21,924 bases of DNA from Theristus sp. LFF4_11 (taxonomy: Eukaryota; Nematoda; Chromadorea; Monhysterida; Xyalidae). Made by a program: the position numbers and the translations under genes. The stretch is taken from NCBI GenBank assembly GCA_030248135.1, contig JASANC010001898.1:22501-44424 (forward strand), read 5' to 3'. Shown piece after piece: positions 1 to 21,924 of the stretch. The notes under the pieces were generated by a model. The model searched no databases and was not told the DNA's origin. It saw only the letters and a program-made list of their open reading frames with translations. Position 1 is the stretch's first letter, and each line of letters opens with the position of its first letter.

Positions 1-185
1 TCTTCAATTGCGCAACGTCGTTGCCAATTCAACTCACTGAGCTCGTTTTGCGATCAAGAGTGCTCAGGTTAAAATGCACGTCACTGTACAAACTGTATTT
101 CGTACAAAAATACAGTACTGAGACTGTACAAACGATACCTCGCTGAGCGATTTGGTGAGTTCCCACTAAAAAAACACTTTTGCAG
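1..185 (+). other. 3' end of the upstream Brr2 intron
   Basis: Non-coding sequence ending in the acceptor CACTTTTGCAG before exon 1. The preceding exon, which should encode the motif III region of the N-cassette, is outside the window. Confidence 0.8.
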
Positions 186-20901
<20,716 letters not shown>

Positions 20902-21350
20902 AGTGGTTTTGATTTTCGGCGAGAAAATGTTTTTTTTGTATTGTTGTTGTTTTTTTTGTGGCTTTCGTTCTTGTTGAATTGTTGTTGTTGTCTGTTTTCG
21001 TGCAACAAACGTGTGGATTTGATGAGTTTTAGAGTGAGTCAATATACTTGTTTCTTTTAGTTGGTTTAACCTTTTGAACAGAAAATTGAGAGCGGGTTTT
21101 TCTGTTGGTTTTGTAGTTTGTTGTTTGTATGTTTTTGTGTTATTGTCGTTTTTTGTCGCCCACTTGTGACGTTTTATGTTTCGATTGGGAACTGTTGAAC
21201 CACCACACACAAACACCACTTCGCACATGTCAACTTTTTAACAGCACCGCAATTCAGAACAACAAAAAATCCGTGTGTCTCAGATTGTGCAAAGTTGTCA
21301 CTTTTTTTGTTTTCGATGTGTTGTTCCAATAAACTGTGACTGTGATTGAG
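20902..21350 (+). other. Brr2 3' UTR
   Basis: T- and GTT-rich sequence from the TAG to just past the AATAAA at 21328. It contains no coding signal. Confidence 0.65.
21328..21333 (+). terminator. Polyadenylation signal of Brr2
   Basis: AATAAA 427 bases after the stop, followed by a GT-rich stretch (CTGTGACTGTGATTGAGTGTTG) of the kind found downstream of cleavage sites. It is the only perfect hexamer I saw in this region. Confidence 0.6.
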
Positions 21351-21924
21351 TGTTGTGCGGATCGCATCCGGCACGAAACACTTGAGCGACAAACTACGGT
21401 TTGTCAGAGGGGTTCTACACCACAGACTTTCATTGGTACTGTGAACAGTTACGCAATCATGCGCAGCGGTTATTCTTTTCTGTTTTTAATTCGTTTTTGA
21501 GACGACATCACTGTCACCACCAACAAAAAACCAACCGGTGCTGTTGTTTGAAACGACCACAAAACCGGAAGGCAAGAGTAGAAGCAGTTACACGAATTAC
21601 CACCGGAATTATGCGACAAGAAACACGAGCGAAAAAACAAGAACAAACGTTTTCAGCACCAAACATATAAAAAAAAGTACTGATCAAGAACGTTCCACCG
21701 TCCTGGACAGCAACGAGTCGTTTGGAGAGAGCGCACTCAGTCGGCGGCGGTAAGCGGTCAAAACGGTGCCACACTGTAAAAATGCGCAAAATAAGGTTCG
21801 CATCTTATGGGTACGAGATTCACCAGTTCGAAATTCCAGAAAGTGGGAAGCATCTACAGTGCTCTCATAACGCGCACCAATCCATAGTTTAACCGTTGCT
21901 GCCTCGCCACCTCAAATGCCAGTA
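21351..21924. other. Downstream flank, nothing recognised
   Basis: No exon, repeat or RNA gene that I can support. The short open frames here lack recognisable motifs. Confidence 0.7.

Noticed and set aside
21401..21789. Start of a downstream gene
   Set aside because: The open frames on both strands are short and of biased composition, with no start context, splice pattern or motif I can support.

Overview
The window is eukaryotic nuclear DNA from an animal. It holds the 3' two-thirds of one split gene on the + strand: the U5 snRNP helicase Brr2 (SNRNP200 in vertebrates, snrp-200 in nematodes). I could place 27 exons between 186 and 20901. All junctions are GT-AG, every reading phase closes, and together they encode the last 1426 residues plus the stop. 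The start of the gene lies upstream of base 1. Long AT-rich introns, many small non-autonomous DNA transposons and the protein's close likeness to animal Brr2 point to a metazoan. The KRRHD-type C-terminus and a few internal stretches remind me of nematode Brr2, but that is from memory and the clade is not settled.

The most striking content is inside the 3.6-kb Brr2 intron at 9206-12797. On the - strand (11734 down to 9555) lies a complete, intact MurB, the bacterial peptidoglycan enzyme UDP-N-acetylenolpyruvoylglucosamine reductase. It is split into five exons by four GT-AG introns and gives a 292-residue protein that keeps the FAD-binding motif and all the catalytic residues. A bacterial cell-wall gene with spliceosomal introns, nested antisense in an animal splicing-helicase gene, is best explained by an old, domesticated horizontal transfer. 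A splice-acceptor-like site sits 7 bases before its ATG, which suggests a 5'-UTR intron or spliced-leader trans-splicing.

Layout: 1-185 is the end of an upstream intron; 186-9205 carries exons 1-14 (the RecA2 half of the N-terminal cassette, its winged-helix and Sec63 units, and the first half of the C-terminal cassette); 9206-12797 is the murB-bearing intron; 12798-20901 carries exons 15-27 (the rest of the C-terminal cassette and its Sec63 unit); 20902 to about 21350 is the 3' UTR; the remainder is unassigned flank. The C-terminal helicase cassette has a DQLH motif II in place of DExH and GKN in place of GKT in motif I, so it is probably a hydrolysis-dead pseudo-ATPase. The N-terminal cassette motifs that are visible are canonical.

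The introns hold a dense set of mobile debris: three hAT-like non-autonomous elements, each with a perfect 8-bp target duplication; one 1.09-kb Tc1/mariner-like element with roughly 215-bp terminal inverted repeats, ending 13 bases before a splice acceptor; two copies of a 163-168 bp MITE; one MITE with 20-bp inverted repeats; three copies of a foldback MITE; three copies of a roughly 200-bp dispersed repeat; a probable tRNA-derived SINE; and several minisatellites and microsatellites. Two short introns are multiples of three, and one of them is open throughout, so its retention would insert 97 residues.
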